Below are positions 33,661 through 42,356 of a stretch of DNA of 64,000 nt, piece by piece. Source of the DNA: Enterobacteriaceae bacterium 4M9 (GTDB lineage: Bacteria; Pseudomonadota; Gammaproteobacteria; Enterobacterales; Enterobacteriaceae); assembly GCA_010092695.1 (NCBI GenBank), contig JAADJJ010000001.1, positions 3,224,001-3,288,000 of the forward strand, read 5' to 3'. Position 1 is the first letter of the stretch. Each line of letters starts with the position of its first letter. Both the position numbers and the translations under genes were made by a program. The notes beneath the pieces were generated by a model. It was not told the origin of the DNA, made no database searches, and saw only the letters and a program-made list of their open reading frames with translations.

Positions 33661-34145
33661 TCCACAGACTACTACAGTAAGCGTTAGCAATGCCTTATCG
33701 GTGCCGCAGCGAGGAGAGCTTTGGGCGGAGCCACTCAAGTCGTCGAGCTATGGCTGGGATTTGAAAGCCACTTAGACTCGCAACAAGAAAAGCACATGCA
33801 CCCGCGTTTTGCCTGAGCTAATCCCGCTTGCTAAGCCAGGAAAAATGCCGTCTGGCACGGCTCAGCCCACATCATAGCGGCACTGTCGCGACGCGTAGCG
33901 ACCGTAAATATATGCTCTATGGCCAGGATGTTAAGTCTGTACGTGAACTGCGCCAGAGACCACTATCAACAAAGCAGCGCTATTTGCTAAACGCGATGCG
34001 TTGAAAGGTCCCCTGAGCGAGTTTGGGCTGTTACTGTCATTTAATTTTCTGTCGATGATAAAAAAACCCGGCTCATTGACCGGGTGTGATTATGTGATTT
34101 CTCATGAGGTACAACTGAACCGGTTTTTTGCACGTTACGCACTAA
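33661..34145. other. gene-free, apparently degenerate segment
   Basis: Base composition returns to normal and several frames read like broken coding sequence on the plus strand (for example RRALGGATQVVELWLGFESHL and ALSRRVATVN) with frequent stops. I cannot name a parent gene; an old transposon or phage remnant is possible. Confidence 0.35.
34066..34085 (-). terminator. hairpin with leftward T-run
   Basis: ACCCGG / CCGGGT around CTCATTGA, preceded by six A on the plus strand; it would end leftward transcription from the remnant frame at 34146-34277. Confidence 0.6.
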
Positions 34146-34277
34146 TCATTCGCCAGGATACCTGAAAGTACCGCATCTGGTTGTGTTCCATATAAGCTTG
34201 CCGGATGGGTTGAATAGGAAACCATTCACACAGGGATAGTGCGTCCCATCGCGACGTTGTTGTCGAACAAAAACTAT
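34146..34277 (-). pseudogene. 3' fragment of an unidentified gene
   Basis: An open frame of 43 codons without a start codon. It reads RRDGTHYPCVNGFLFNPSGK and ends RCGTFRYPGE, then stop, and is followed by a terminator-like hairpin. The wording looks like real protein (balanced Gly/Pro/aromatic content), so this is probably the tail of a deleted gene. I do not recognise the family. Confidence 0.3.
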
Positions 34278-34406
34278 TCATCAGACCAGAGAGGTCATAT
34301 AAAAATAAATACGGAAACGACTGCGGCGTTTGCCAAACTTATAGTTACCCGGGGATTTGCATAGAGGTTTTCTACTCAATACCTGGCCACCAATTCGGTG
34401 TGAAAA

Positions 34407-34426
34407 AAGGCCGCCCTGGCGACCTT
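34407..34426 (-). terminator. terminator of the hypothetical gene at 34454-34867
   Basis: AAGGCCGCC / GGCGACCTT (one mismatch) with a CTG loop and a run of A to its left on the plus strand, 27 bases beyond the stop. Confidence 0.7.
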
Positions 34427-34453
34427 AGCTTTACAAATCAAATAACGCTGATA

Positions 34454-34867
34454 TTAATCAATAAAAACATAGGCCATAAATGTCGGCTCTTTTAATTCAT
34501 AATCCTCTGTATCAATAACGCATACATGCATGGTGCCAATTGATGCACTATCATCAACCCCAGGAATATTAAAGGTTATTGAGTTCGTTTCCACATCACC
34601 TTCAAGTTCAATGCGTTGAACAAATTCACCAATAGTTTCTGGAAGTTTGGGAAAGCCATAGTTTGGCACCAGCAACTTCCCTGTATTATTTAAGTTACGA
34701 AATGGTGCTGGCCATGCATTATCCTGACTATCGCTAATAGCGAACCCAATTTTATAACCATACATACTCGGGTTATCAATTACATCAGGATGCAGTGCAA
34801 TTCGTAACCCGTTGCCTGAAACACGCGTAATCGAGGTAAAAAGATCATTGATATCTGAAATTTGCAT
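34454..34867 (-). CDS. hypothetical protein, function unknown
   Basis: 137 residues, no signal peptide or membrane helix. It is rich in Asp, Asn and Ile with beta-type alternation (NGLRIALHPDVIDNPSMYGY, KIGFAISDSQDNAWPAPF, EFVQRIELEGDVETNSITFN), so a small beta-sandwich is likely. A good ribosome site (AGGAGAT) precedes the ATG, and a terminator follows, so it looks like a complete single-gene unit. The gene is more AT-rich than its core neighbours and lies between serT and the cluster, which fits recent acquisition. An immunity or effector-type protein is possible but unsupported. Confidence 0.65.
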   Translation of the reverse strand: MQISDINDLFTSITRVSGNGLRIALHPDVIDNPSMYGYKIGFAISDSQDNAWPAPFRNLNNTGKLLVPNYGFPKLPETIGEFVQRIELEGDVETNSITFNIPGVDDSASIGTMHVCVIDTEDYELKEPTFMAYVFID

Positions 34868-34999
34868 ATTTATATCTCCTGTTTTTATCGCCCAATAAAC
34901 CGGGATGAACAGAATACAAAAAACAGGGGACTAAAGGCATAGTCAAAATAAATTTATTTACTAAATTTTATCATATAAATCATGAAGTTAAATAAAGCG

Positions 35000-35033
35000 C
35001 TGCGGTCCGCACTTGAGGCTTTGCGGACCGCAG
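35000..35033. repeat. 12-base perfect inverted repeat
   Basis: CTGCGGTCCGCA / TGCGGACCGCAG with a 10-base loop. There is no T-run, so its role (terminator remnant or protein site) is unclear. Confidence 0.6.
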
Positions 35034-35199
35034 TTATATGAGTAAAAACAAAACACAACATATAGTATTTATTCACAATTATACTTTCGAATGCATGCTC
35101 ACAGTCCAGACCCGCTATTCATCGACGGCCAGCTTCTTGATTGATTTCAACAGTTCCTGCAAACACGTCGGCAAGTCCATCCACCCTATGTTAAAGGTA

Positions 35200-35403
35200 T
35201 TAGCATTCATCCTGCCACCGCTCAGACCGGGAATGATATACCCGGTCTTTTTGTCCCCACCTTATATAGCGAAACAACGCCACAACAGACACCAGTATTG
35301 GCAGCGCAAGCGCTGTAAGGAGGGCAATCTGCGGTGGGCACGAAACGTACGGCAAACCAACCGTTGGGATGCGATATCTCCAGCACTTTTCATGATTTGA
35401 AGG
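35200..35403 (-). pseudogene. start-less fragment with a membrane segment
   Basis: 67 codons open without Met, reading KCWRYRIPTVGLPYVSC, then a hydrophobic helix (ALLTALALPILVSVVALF-like) and a charged tail ending WQDEC. This looks like the C-terminal part of a small membrane protein whose start is lost. The repeat at 35225-35247 lies inside it, which argues for caution. Confidence 0.25.
35225..35252 (+). terminator. terminator-like hairpin
   Basis: GACCGGG / CCCGGTC around AATGATATA followed by TTTTTG on the plus strand. Confidence 0.5.
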
Positions 35404-35584
35404 CTAAATCGATTTCAGATTATGAGGGGAGCAGCAGAGACAAACAGCTATTCAGCGGCCGCAAAACTGAGGGCTAGTTCTGGTATTCGACAGAAAAGTG
35501 AAGGTGACTCCCACGCTCGACGCGCCAGTCATCAAGAAAGATATTCTATGATGATATTCTACGAACGTTCTATGAACCAAAAGC

Positions 35585-35616
35585 AAGAAGGGGTTAGCCT
35601 AAGCTAACCCCTTCTT
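35585..35616 (-). terminator. serT terminator
   Basis: 14-base perfect stem AAGAAGGGGTTAGC / GCTAACCCCTTCTT with a CTAA loop, immediately downstream of the tRNA 3' end. Confidence 0.8.
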
Positions 35617-35621
35617 TTATA

Positions 35622-35709
35622 TGGCGGAAGCGCAGAGATTCGAACTCTGGGAGGGTTTCCCCTCGCCGGTTTTCAAGACCGGTGCCTTCAACCGCTCGGC
35701 CACACTTCC
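35622..35709 (-). tRNA. serT: tRNA-Ser (anticodon TGA)
   Basis: 88 bases on the minus strand from GGAAGTGTGG to the encoded CCA. The anticodon loop CTTGAAA gives TGA, reading UCA codons. A long variable arm (GCGAGGGGAAACCCTC region) is typical of tRNA-Ser, and the T-loop GTTCGAATC is present. The acquired-looking DNA starts on its 3' side. I found no second copy of the tRNA 3' end in the window, so integrase-style insertion is not shown. Confidence 0.97.
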
Positions 35710-36040
35710 AATGCCGCGAACTATAAACATCCCGTTGCCTCCTGTAAAGCATGAATTAATTCAATCGCCTGAAAAAACAGCAAACGCGATTTATTTGCCT
35801 GAAATAACGCCAATTTGTACAGGCTTTCATCACTAACAGGGCTAGAGTGACGTATATAGAAGAACAAGAGGATGCAAAAATCGCAAATCATGTTGCTCTA
35901 CGCAAACGTGCCTGCACACCACATGCCGTAACTCCGCGAATTACAGCGTAAAGATGGGTAAACCCCCTTCCCCGTCCGCACGCCCCTTATTATGCTCAAA
36001 AATTGATTTCACCTGTCCTTTTTACTTAAGAGAGTGACTA
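35710..36040. promoter_or_regulatory. divergent promoter region of serT and yccA
   Basis: About 330 bases without a gene. It must hold the promoters of serT (leftward) and yccA (rightward); yccA has a GAGAG ribosome site. No operator was recognised. Confidence 0.5.
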
Positions 36041-36700
36041 ATGGATCGCATCATTACCTCTTCGCACGACCGCACATCGCTGCTAAGCACCAATAAGGTG
36101 CTGCGCAATACCTATTTTCTGCTGGGCCTGACGCTGGCCTTCTCTGCTATCACGGCGACGGCAAGCACGGTACTTATGCTGCCTTCTCCGGGCCTGATTC
36201 TGACGCTGGTTGGTATGTACGGGTTGATGTTCCTGACCTATCGCCTTGCTGACAAGCCGAGCGGAATTCTGGCCGCCTTCGCCTTTACCGGTTTCCTGGG
36301 CTATATCCTCGGCCCAATGCTTAATAGCTTCCTGTCTGCGGGCATGGGCGATGTTATCGCGCTTGCGCTCGGCGGCACCGCGCTGGTGTTCTTCTGCTGC
36401 TCGGCCTATGTGCTGACCACCCGCAAGGACATGTCCTTCCTCGGCGGTATGCTGATGGCAGGCATCGTTGTGGTGCTGATTGGCATGGTGGCGAACATAT
36501 TCCTGCAAATCCCGGGGCTGCACCTGGCAATCAGCGCGCTGTTTATCCTGATTTCCTCCGGCGCTATTCTGTATGAAACCAGCAACATCATTCACGGCGG
36601 CGAAACGAACTATATTCGCGCCACCGTGAGCCTGTATGTGTCGCTGTACAACATCTTCGTGAGTCTGCTCAGCATCCTGGGTTTCACCAGCCGCGACTGA
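36041..36700 (+). CDS. yccA: YccA, BAX-inhibitor-1-family modulator of FtsH
   Basis: 219 residues, seven hydrophobic segments, Bax inhibitor/TMBIM family (FAFTGFLGYILGPML, GGTALVFFCCSAYVL). In E. coli YccA is an FtsH substrate that restrains FtsH proteolysis of SecY when the translocon is jammed. Its N-terminal cytosolic tail (MDRIITSSHDRTSLLSTNKVLRNTY) is kept, as needed for FtsH recognition. Confidence 0.96.
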   Translation: MDRIITSSHDRTSLLSTNKVLRNTYFLLGLTLAFSAITATASTVLMLPSPGLILTLVGMYGLMFLTYRLADKPSGILAAFAFTGFLGYILGPMLNSFLSAGMGDVIALALGGTALVFFCCSAYVLTTRKDMSFLGGMLMAGIVVVLIGMVANIFLQIPGLHLAISALFILISSGAILYETSNIIHGGETNYIRATVSLYVSLYNIFVSLLSILGFTSRD

Positions 36701-36720
36701 TTTTCGCTATACCTGTACAA

Positions 36721-36748
36721 GCCCCGCACTATGCGGGGCTTTGTTTTT
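36721..36748 (+). terminator. yccA terminator
   Basis: GCCCCGCA / TGCGGGGC with a CTA loop followed by a T-rich tail. Confidence 0.88.
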
Positions 36749-36804
36749 ATGGCGTGCGAAAATTTGCTACACTGCGCGGCGTTTCTGGTAACGGGCAGAT
36801 TGCA

Positions 36805-37134
36805 ATGTTGATGTTTGAAGGCAAAGAAATTGAGACAGATGGCGACGGCTATCTGAAAAACAGCCATGAGTGGAGCGAAGCACTGGCAGTGCAAATCGCC
36901 GAAAAAGAAGCGATTATTCTCTCGCCTGAGCACTGGGAAGTAGTGCGCTTTGTGCGCGACTTTTACCTGGAATTCAATACCTCTCCGGCCATCCGTATGC
37001 TGGTCAAAGCCATGGCGAACAAGTTTGGCGAAGAGAAAGGAAACAGCCGCTATCTTTACCGCCTGTTCCCCAAAGGCCCGGCCAAACAGGCGACAAAAAT
37101 TGCCGGCCTGCCTAAACCAGTAAAATGCATTTAA
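36805..37134 (+). CDS. tusE: TusE, sulfur carrier for tRNA 2-thiouridine
   Basis: 109 residues from the ATG of MLMFEGKEIETD, the E. coli length; an upstream start at 36754 would add an unrelated tail. It is a DsrC-family protein with the conserved core SPEHWEVVRFVRDFYLEFNTSPAIRML and the sulfur-carrying penultimate Cys in PKPVKCI. TusE accepts persulfide from TusBCD and passes it to MnmA for s2U34. It overlaps the convergent yccX by 4 bases. Confidence 0.96.
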   Translation: MLMFEGKEIETDGDGYLKNSHEWSEALAVQIAEKEAIILSPEHWEVVRFVRDFYLEFNTSPAIRMLVKAMANKFGEEKGNSRYLYRLFPKGPAKQATKIAGLPKPVKCI

Positions 37135-37409
37135 TAGCGGATATCAAAACCCGTTAACGGATTTTGTGGCTGATGCGGCTCAGTCAGCACCTTTTCAACT
37201 CTGGCACTGCGCGGGCCGCCCTCTTTCAACCAGGCAATGAGCGCATCAACCTGTGCCTGTTCACCGCAGGCCAACACTTCCACACTGCCGTCGTCAAGAT
37301 TACGGGCATAACCGCATAAGCCTAAACGGCGCGCCTCATGCTGCGTGTTGTAGCGAAACCCCACACCCTGGACCATTCCGTAAACCCAGGCGATAGTACA
37401 TATGGACAT
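37131..37409 (-). CDS. yccX: YccX, acylphosphatase
   Basis: 92 residues, the E. coli length. Acylphosphatase signature GMVQGVGFRYNTQHEA with the catalytic Arg in GFR, and the second block GYARNLDDGSVEVLACG containing the catalytic Asn. It hydrolyses acyl-phosphates in the cytoplasm. Confidence 0.96.
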   Translation of the reverse strand: MSICTIAWVYGMVQGVGFRYNTQHEARRLGLCGYARNLDDGSVEVLACGEQAQVDALIAWLKEGGPRSARVEKVLTEPHQPQNPLTGFDIRY

Positions 37410-37506
37410 TTATTTCAGCCTCCGTGTTGTGCACCTTACATTGCAATTGCCCCGCTAAGTCGGGAAAATAGCGCCCCTTTATCATCTCTTCGCAGCATAG
37501 CAAATT

Positions 37507-38697
37507 ATGAGCGTACGTTTAGTATTAGCCAAAGGGCGCGAGAAATCGTTACTGCGCCGCCATCCCTGGGTCTTTTCCGGCGCAATTGCGCACGTGGAAG
37601 GCAAAGCCAACAGCGGCGAAACCGTGGACGTTGTCGACAGTAAAGGAAACTGGCTGGCACGCGCCGCCTGGTCCCCCAACTCGCAGATTCGCGCTCGCGT
37701 CTGGACGTTCGATGCTGGCGAGAATATCGATATCGATTTCTTTGTCCGCCGCTTACAGCGTGCGCAGCAATGGCGCGACTGGCTGGCCCAGCGCGACGGG
37801 CTTGACAGCTATCGCCTGATTGCCGGGGAATCCGACGGGCTGCCTGGCGTCACAATTGACCGCTTTGGTCACTTTCTTGTCCTCCAGCTGCTCTCTGCCG
37901 GTGCTGAGTACCAACGCCCGGCGCTGCTTAATGCGCTACAGCAGTGCTATCCACAGTGCAGCATTTATGACCGTTCAGATGTCGCGGTACGTAAAAAAGA
38001 GGGACTGGAACTGGCGCAAGGACCGGTCAGCGGCGAACTGCCGCCCGCGCTTCTGGCTATTGAAGAGCACGGCATGAAGCTGCTGGTTGATATCAAAGGC
38101 GGCCATAAAACCGGTTACTACCTTGATCAGCGCGACAGCCGCCTCGCCACGCGCCGCTACGTAGAAGATAAGCGCGTACTGAACTGCTTTTCCTACACCG
38201 GTGGCTTCGCCGTTTCGGCATTAATGGGCAACTGCCGCCAGGTTATCAGCGTCGATACCTCTGCCGAAGCGCTGGATGTAGCGCGCCAGAACATCGAACT
38301 GAACAAACTTGATATCAGCAAGGCTGAGTTTGTACGCGACGACGTCTTCAAGCTGCTGCGCCGCTACCGTGACCAGGGCGAGAAGTTTGATGTTATCGTA
38401 ATGGACCCGCCCAAATTCGTTGAGAATAAAAGTCAGCTGATGGGAGCCTGTCGCGGCTACAAAGATATTAACATGCTGGCAATACAGCTACTTAACCCCG
38501 GCGGCGTGCTGCTAACCTTTTCCTGCTCCGGGTTGATGACCAACGATTTATTCCAGAAAATTGTGGCCGATGCCGCCGTTGATGCCGGTCGTGATGTACA
38601 ATTTATAGAACAGTTCCGTCAGGCAGCCGACCATCCGGTTATCGCCTCTTATCCGGAAGGGCTGTATCTGAAAGGCTTCGCCTGCCGCGTGATGTAA
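37507..38697 (+). CDS. rlmI: RlmI, 23S rRNA m5C1962 methyltransferase
   Basis: 396 residues, as in E. coli. An N-terminal PUA domain (RLVLAKGREKSLLRRHPWVFSGAI) is followed by a Rossmann SAM-dependent methyltransferase with NCFSYTGGFAVSALM, DVIVMDPPKFVENKSQL (catalytic motif IV) and LLTFSCSGLM (motif VI Cys). It methylates C1962 in the large subunit rRNA. Confidence 0.97.
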   Translation: MSVRLVLAKGREKSLLRRHPWVFSGAIAHVEGKANSGETVDVVDSKGNWLARAAWSPNSQIRARVWTFDAGENIDIDFFVRRLQRAQQWRDWLAQRDGLDSYRLIAGESDGLPGVTIDRFGHFLVLQLLSAGAEYQRPALLNALQQCYPQCSIYDRSDVAVRKKEGLELAQGPVSGELPPALLAIEEHGMKLLVDIKGGHKTGYYLDQRDSRLATRRYVEDKRVLNCFSYTGGFAVSALMGNCRQVISVDTSAEALDVARQNIELNKLDISKAEFVRDDVFKLLRRYRDQGEKFDVIVMDPPKFVENKSQLMGACRGYKDINMLAIQLLNPGGVLLTFSCSGLMTNDLFQKIVADAAVDAGRDVQFIEQFRQAADHPVIASYPEGLYLKGFACRVM

Positions 38698-38793
38698 CCG
38701 CCTCTCGATGAGAGCATGGGGACGCGCAGAACTTGAAAACAGTGATTTTTGCCTCCATATCGGTGGCAGAAGTCGCGTTTTTGGGAGGTGATT

Positions 38794-39111
38794 ATGATTG
38801 CCAGCAAATTCGGTATTGGTCAGCAGGTGCGTCATTCCTTGCTGGGCTATCTGGGTGTTGTGGTCGATATTGACCCGGAGTACTCACTGGACGAGCCATC
38901 GGCAGATGAACTGGCGGTTAATGATGAGCTGCGCGCGGCCCCCTGGTATCACGTGGTGATGGAAGACGGTGACGGGCGCCCGGTGCATACCTATCTTGCC
39001 GAAGCACAACTCAGCGGTGAAAATGAGGGCGAGCATCCGGAGCAGCCAACGCTCGATGAACTGGCGGCCACCATCCGCCGCCAGCTACAGGCTCCGCGCC
39101 TGCGTAACTGA
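38794..39111 (+). CDS. hspQ: HspQ, heat-shock protein / Lon specificity factor
   Basis: 105 residues from the ATG at 38794, which has a GGGAGGTGA ribosome site; this gives the E. coli length. The sequence MIASKFGIGQQVRHSLLGYLGVVVDIDPEYS and the APWYHVVMEDGDG block are the HspQ signature. HspQ binds hemimethylated oriC DNA and activates Lon toward certain substrates. Confidence 0.96.
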   Translation: MIASKFGIGQQVRHSLLGYLGVVVDIDPEYSLDEPSADELAVNDELRAAPWYHVVMEDGDGRPVHTYLAEAQLSGENEGEHPEQPTLDELAATIRRQLQAPRLRN

Positions 39112-39120
39112 TATAAAAAA

Positions 39121-39144
39121 CCCGGCCTGTGCCGGGTTTTTATT
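39121..39144. terminator. bidirectional hspQ/yccU terminator
   Basis: CCCGGC / GCCGGG with a CTGT loop, A-run on the left and T-run on the right, between convergent genes. Confidence 0.88.
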
Positions 39145-39556
39145 ATTTCGCCAGACCCAGACGCGGTATTTCAATGGCCGGACAGCGGTCCATCACCACA
39201 CTGAGTCCCGCCTCGCGTGCCAGTGCGGCGGCTGGCTCATTAATCACGCCAAGCTGTAACCACAAGGTGCTGGCGCCCACTGCGATAGCGTCTTTTGCCA
39301 CCCGCCAGGCCGCCTCAGAATTGCGAAATACATCCACCATATCAATTTTTTCCGGCACCTCTTCCAGCGTGGCATAGCCCTGCTGCCCCAGCAGCGTTTT
39401 GCCTGCCACCTTTGGTGACACCGGAATAACGTGATAACCCTGTTTGAGCAGGTAGTCCATCACACGATAGCTCGGTCTGTCGGGATTATCGCTGGCGCCC
39501 ACCAGCGCAATGGTGCGGGTTTGTTTGAGGATGTGGGCAATATCGTTGTCGTTCAT
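39143..39556 (-). CDS. yccU: YccU, CoA-binding-domain protein
   Basis: 137 residues, Rossmann-like CoA-binding fold (IALVGASDNPDRPSYRVMDYLLKQGYHVIPVSPK; later LWLQLGVINEPAAALAREAGLSVVMDRCPAIE). The conserved Cys in MDRCP is present. The function is not known in detail. In E. coli csgI (yccT) lies between this gene and mgsA; here the 147-base gap holds no gene. Confidence 0.93.
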   Translation of the reverse strand: MNDNDIAHILKQTRTIALVGASDNPDRPSYRVMDYLLKQGYHVIPVSPKVAGKTLLGQQGYATLEEVPEKIDMVDVFRNSEAAWRVAKDAIAVGASTLWLQLGVINEPAAALAREAGLSVVMDRCPAIEIPRLGLAK

Positions 39557-39703
39557 GTCGTCCTCCGGATGCCTTTTCAGACAAGTTTAAGCCAGTTACC
39601 AGGCAGGCTCCAGCGTGATTCACCGTTGTTTTGCCCGGCGTCACTTGCAGCAACGCCCACATTCAGTAAGCTGTAGCCAGATTTCTCGTTAACAGGAAAA
39701 AAT

Positions 39704-40162
39704 ATGGAACTGACCACCCGAACGCTGGCGGCACAAAAACATATCGCTCTGGTCGCCCACGATCACTGCAAGGATATGCTGCTTAAATGGGTTGAGCGCC
39801 ACAAAGCGCTGCTGGAAAAACACGTGCTTTACGCCACGGGCACCACCGGCAACCTCGTGCAGCGTACCAGCGGTATGCATGTAAATGCGATGCTTAGTGG
39901 CCCAATGGGTGGCGATCAGCAGGTGGGTGCGCTGATTTCAGAGGGTAAAATCGATATTCTGATTTTCTTCTGGGACCCGCTCAACGCCGTGCCTCACGAC
40001 CCGGATGTGAAAGCACTGCTGCGCCTGGCGACGGTGTGGAACATCCCGGTGGCAACTAACGTCTCGACTGCTGATTTTCTGATTGAATCCCCACACTTCG
40101 GTGAAAGCGTGGAGATCCTTATCCCTGACTATCCGCGTTATCTGGCGGAGCGCCTGAAGTAA
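39704..40162 (+). CDS. mgsA: MgsA, methylglyoxal synthase
   Basis: 152 residues, identical in length to E. coli. It shows the phosphate-binding ATGTTGNLVQRTSG, the catalytic Asp in GPMGGDQQVGA and the FFWDPLNAVPHDPDVKALLRLA block. MgsA turns dihydroxyacetone phosphate into methylglyoxal, relieving sugar-phosphate stress. It ends directly against the convergent helD stop. Confidence 0.97.
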   Translation: MELTTRTLAAQKHIALVAHDHCKDMLLKWVERHKALLEKHVLYATGTTGNLVQRTSGMHVNAMLSGPMGGDQQVGALISEGKIDILIFFWDPLNAVPHDPDVKALLRLATVWNIPVATNVSTADFLIESPHFGESVEILIPDYPRYLAERLK

Positions 40163-42217
40163 TTACGGTTTGCGCACCACCGGCACGTCGAGACGCTTAA
40201 GCACATCGACAAATACCGACGGCTGCTGTTTGTTATAGAGCAGCCACACCCGGTGACGCGCGCGCGTTAGCGCAACATACAGCAGGCGACGCTCTTCGGC
40301 ATCCGGATAGTCCTCCGGCTGCGGTAGCAGCGCCTGCTCCATAATTGACTCCCGCGCTGGTGCCGGGAAGCCGTCATGCCCATCCTGTAGCCCCACAATC
40401 ACAACATAATCGGCCTGCTGCCCCTTACTGGCGTGGATAGTCATAAAATCAATGGACAGTTTCGGCCAGCGTGTTTTCGCCCTTTCCAGCGCCGCCGGGC
40501 GCAGATGGTGATAGCGCGCCAGCACCAGCACCCGCTGCTCGGGTTTTACGTAGCCGCTCATTTTATCAAACAGCGCTTCAAGCTGGTCGTCTGCCAGCAG
40601 CGTAACCGCTTTGCTATCGCCGCGCGTCAGGCTGTTGAGCGGCTTGGCCAACTGGTGCGGGTTCTGCTGGACAAAGCGATTCGCTATCTCACCAATGCGG
40701 TCGTTGAAGCGGTAAGTGGTATCCAGCGCGCAGCTGTCGCCTTCGCCAAAGTGCTGTCCAAACGCCGTCGTCAGCGACAACTCTGCACCACTGAAGCGGT
40801 AAATTGCCTGCCAGTCATCGCCCACCGCGTACAGCGTACTGTGACTGTTCTGGCGGCGTAATGCCTCAAGCAGCGCGGCGCGTTGCGGCGAAATGTCCTG
40901 AAATTCGTCCACCAGAATATGCTTCCATGAGCTGATGAAGCGTCCTTTCTCCAGCACATTGATGGCCTGATGAATCAAGCCGGAGAAATCCACCGCCTCT
41001 TCGGCCTTAAGCGCCGTTTTCCAGGCTTTGAGCAGCGGCGCCATGAGCTTGATGCGTTTTTGAAAAATATCGCGGATGTCTTCAGGGCAGCTCGCTATCA
41101 TCTGCGCCTGCGAACCGCCGTGCATGCGCATAAGCCCCAACCAACGGTCCAGCCGGCCAGCAAGTCGCCTGGTGAGACGTTCATCGTGCCAGAAGTCGCC
41201 TTCAGGCACGGTCCACTCAAGTTCGTCTTCCAGCCACTGACGCCAGCCTTTCGCCTGCGCTTTCTTCTCGCGGCACTGCTCGCGCCAGCACTCAGTCAGA
41301 AGCTGGTGACGCGCCACGGTGTCGCTTTCAAGCTCGCTCACGCGCGGCACTTTGCGCCCACCCTGCGCAATGATATGTAACGCCAGCGCATGGAACGTGC
41401 GGGCGCTAATCTCATCGGTATGCAGGCGCTGGCTGATGCGCTCATCCATCTCCAGCGCCGCCTTGCGACCAAACGCCAACAGCAAGATTTGGTCGGCCGA
41501 GGCCTCGCCGCGCGCCAGCAGCCAACCTGCACGCGCAACCAGCACAGACGTTTTGCCGCTGCCAGCTCCGGCCAGCACCAGCAGCGACGACTCGCCGTTT
41601 ACCACAGCCCGCGCCTGGGAACGGTTAAGCGGCGAGCTTTCGATGTGTGCAAAAAAATCCGCGTACTCGTCGAGCATCCTTGCCGTCCAGGCATCGTTGA
41701 ACGCCGCACGTCGTGTGTCCCCGTGCTCAAGCCAGGCCTGGCATTCGCGCCAGGCGTCACGGCAGTTATCAAACTCCTTCAGACGCCCGGTTGGCAGCGG
41801 CAGCGCGGCAGACAGCCCACGGATGCCCTGCTGCAATTTAGCCACATCGGCACGCCGCAGCCATTTGTCACCCGTGGCGATGCTTCTCACCTGCTCAAGC
41901 TGTGTGTTAAGCACCTGTGCTGCTACGTCACTCATCTCTACGCTCCAGCGCTGCCAGATGTCATGCAGATGATGATAAAAGCGCTGCGTGGCAGCCCATT
42001 CCGTGCCATGCAGGCGTACAACCTGCTCGTGTGCAAGCAGAAACTCCAGCTCGCCCCAAACCATGCCGCGTTTACAGTTGACAGCCATAAGCTGATTAAA
42101 GGGAATAAGATACTGATGGCGCTCGCCTGACACTTCCACGCCTGCAGTGAGAAGCCGCACGCGGTTGTAGGGATGTTGCGCCAGGTGTTTACCCAGGGCT
42201 GTTGCTTTGAGTTCCAT
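40163..42217 (-). CDS. helD: HelD, DNA helicase IV
   Basis: 684 residues, as in E. coli. N-terminal non-helicase domain (about 1-190), then UvrD/Rep-type superfamily 1 motifs: Walker A LVLAGAGSGKTSVLVARAG, motif Ia TFHALA, motif II VDEFQDISPQR, motif III YAVGDDWQAIYRFSGA, and the C-terminal LLYVALTRARHRVW. It is a 3'-5' helicase involved in recombination. Confidence 0.96.
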   Translation of the reverse strand: MELKATALGKHLAQHPYNRVRLLTAGVEVSGERHQYLIPFNQLMAVNCKRGMVWGELEFLLAHEQVVRLHGTEWAATQRFYHHLHDIWQRWSVEMSDVAAQVLNTQLEQVRSIATGDKWLRRADVAKLQQGIRGLSAALPLPTGRLKEFDNCRDAWRECQAWLEHGDTRRAAFNDAWTARMLDEYADFFAHIESSPLNRSQARAVVNGESSLLVLAGAGSGKTSVLVARAGWLLARGEASADQILLLAFGRKAALEMDERISQRLHTDEISARTFHALALHIIAQGGRKVPRVSELESDTVARHQLLTECWREQCREKKAQAKGWRQWLEDELEWTVPEGDFWHDERLTRRLAGRLDRWLGLMRMHGGSQAQMIASCPEDIRDIFQKRIKLMAPLLKAWKTALKAEEAVDFSGLIHQAINVLEKGRFISSWKHILVDEFQDISPQRAALLEALRRQNSHSTLYAVGDDWQAIYRFSGAELSLTTAFGQHFGEGDSCALDTTYRFNDRIGEIANRFVQQNPHQLAKPLNSLTRGDSKAVTLLADDQLEALFDKMSGYVKPEQRVLVLARYHHLRPAALERAKTRWPKLSIDFMTIHASKGQQADYVVIVGLQDGHDGFPAPARESIMEQALLPQPEDYPDAEERRLLYVALTRARHRVWLLYNKQQPSVFVDVLKRLDVPVVRKP

Positions 42218-42356
42218 GCTGCTTCTGTTCCCGCTCGTTCAGTTGCTCAGGAGGCCGCCAGTTTACCCGTCAGAGAAATCCCGCTCCAGGCAAAAACACG
42301 ATACAATTAGCACAATTACCGATTTTATACCGACATACGGTCAATCAGGGGAGATT

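Larger units (their letters stand above)
34868..35584. other. spacer between the hypothetical gene and serT
   Basis: No intact gene. It contains a strong hairpin (35000-35033), a terminator-like repeat (35225-35252) and one start-less hydrophobic frame on the minus strand (35200-35403). The plus-strand frames here, including one of 120 codons from 35038, have atypical composition and no ribosome site, so I do not call them. Confidence 0.4.

Noticed and set aside
33661..34145. Insertion-sequence remnant
   Set aside because: Broken coding-like frames are visible, but no transposase motif, terminal inverted repeats or target duplication could be identified.
35038..35400. 120-codon open frame on the plus strand
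   Set aside because: No ribosome site, odd composition, and overlap with hairpins and a more protein-like minus-strand frame; treated as non-coding.
35622..35709. tRNA-Ser attachment site with an integrative element
   Set aside because: No integrase gene and no repeated copy of the tRNA 3' end were found in the window, so site-specific integration cannot be supported.
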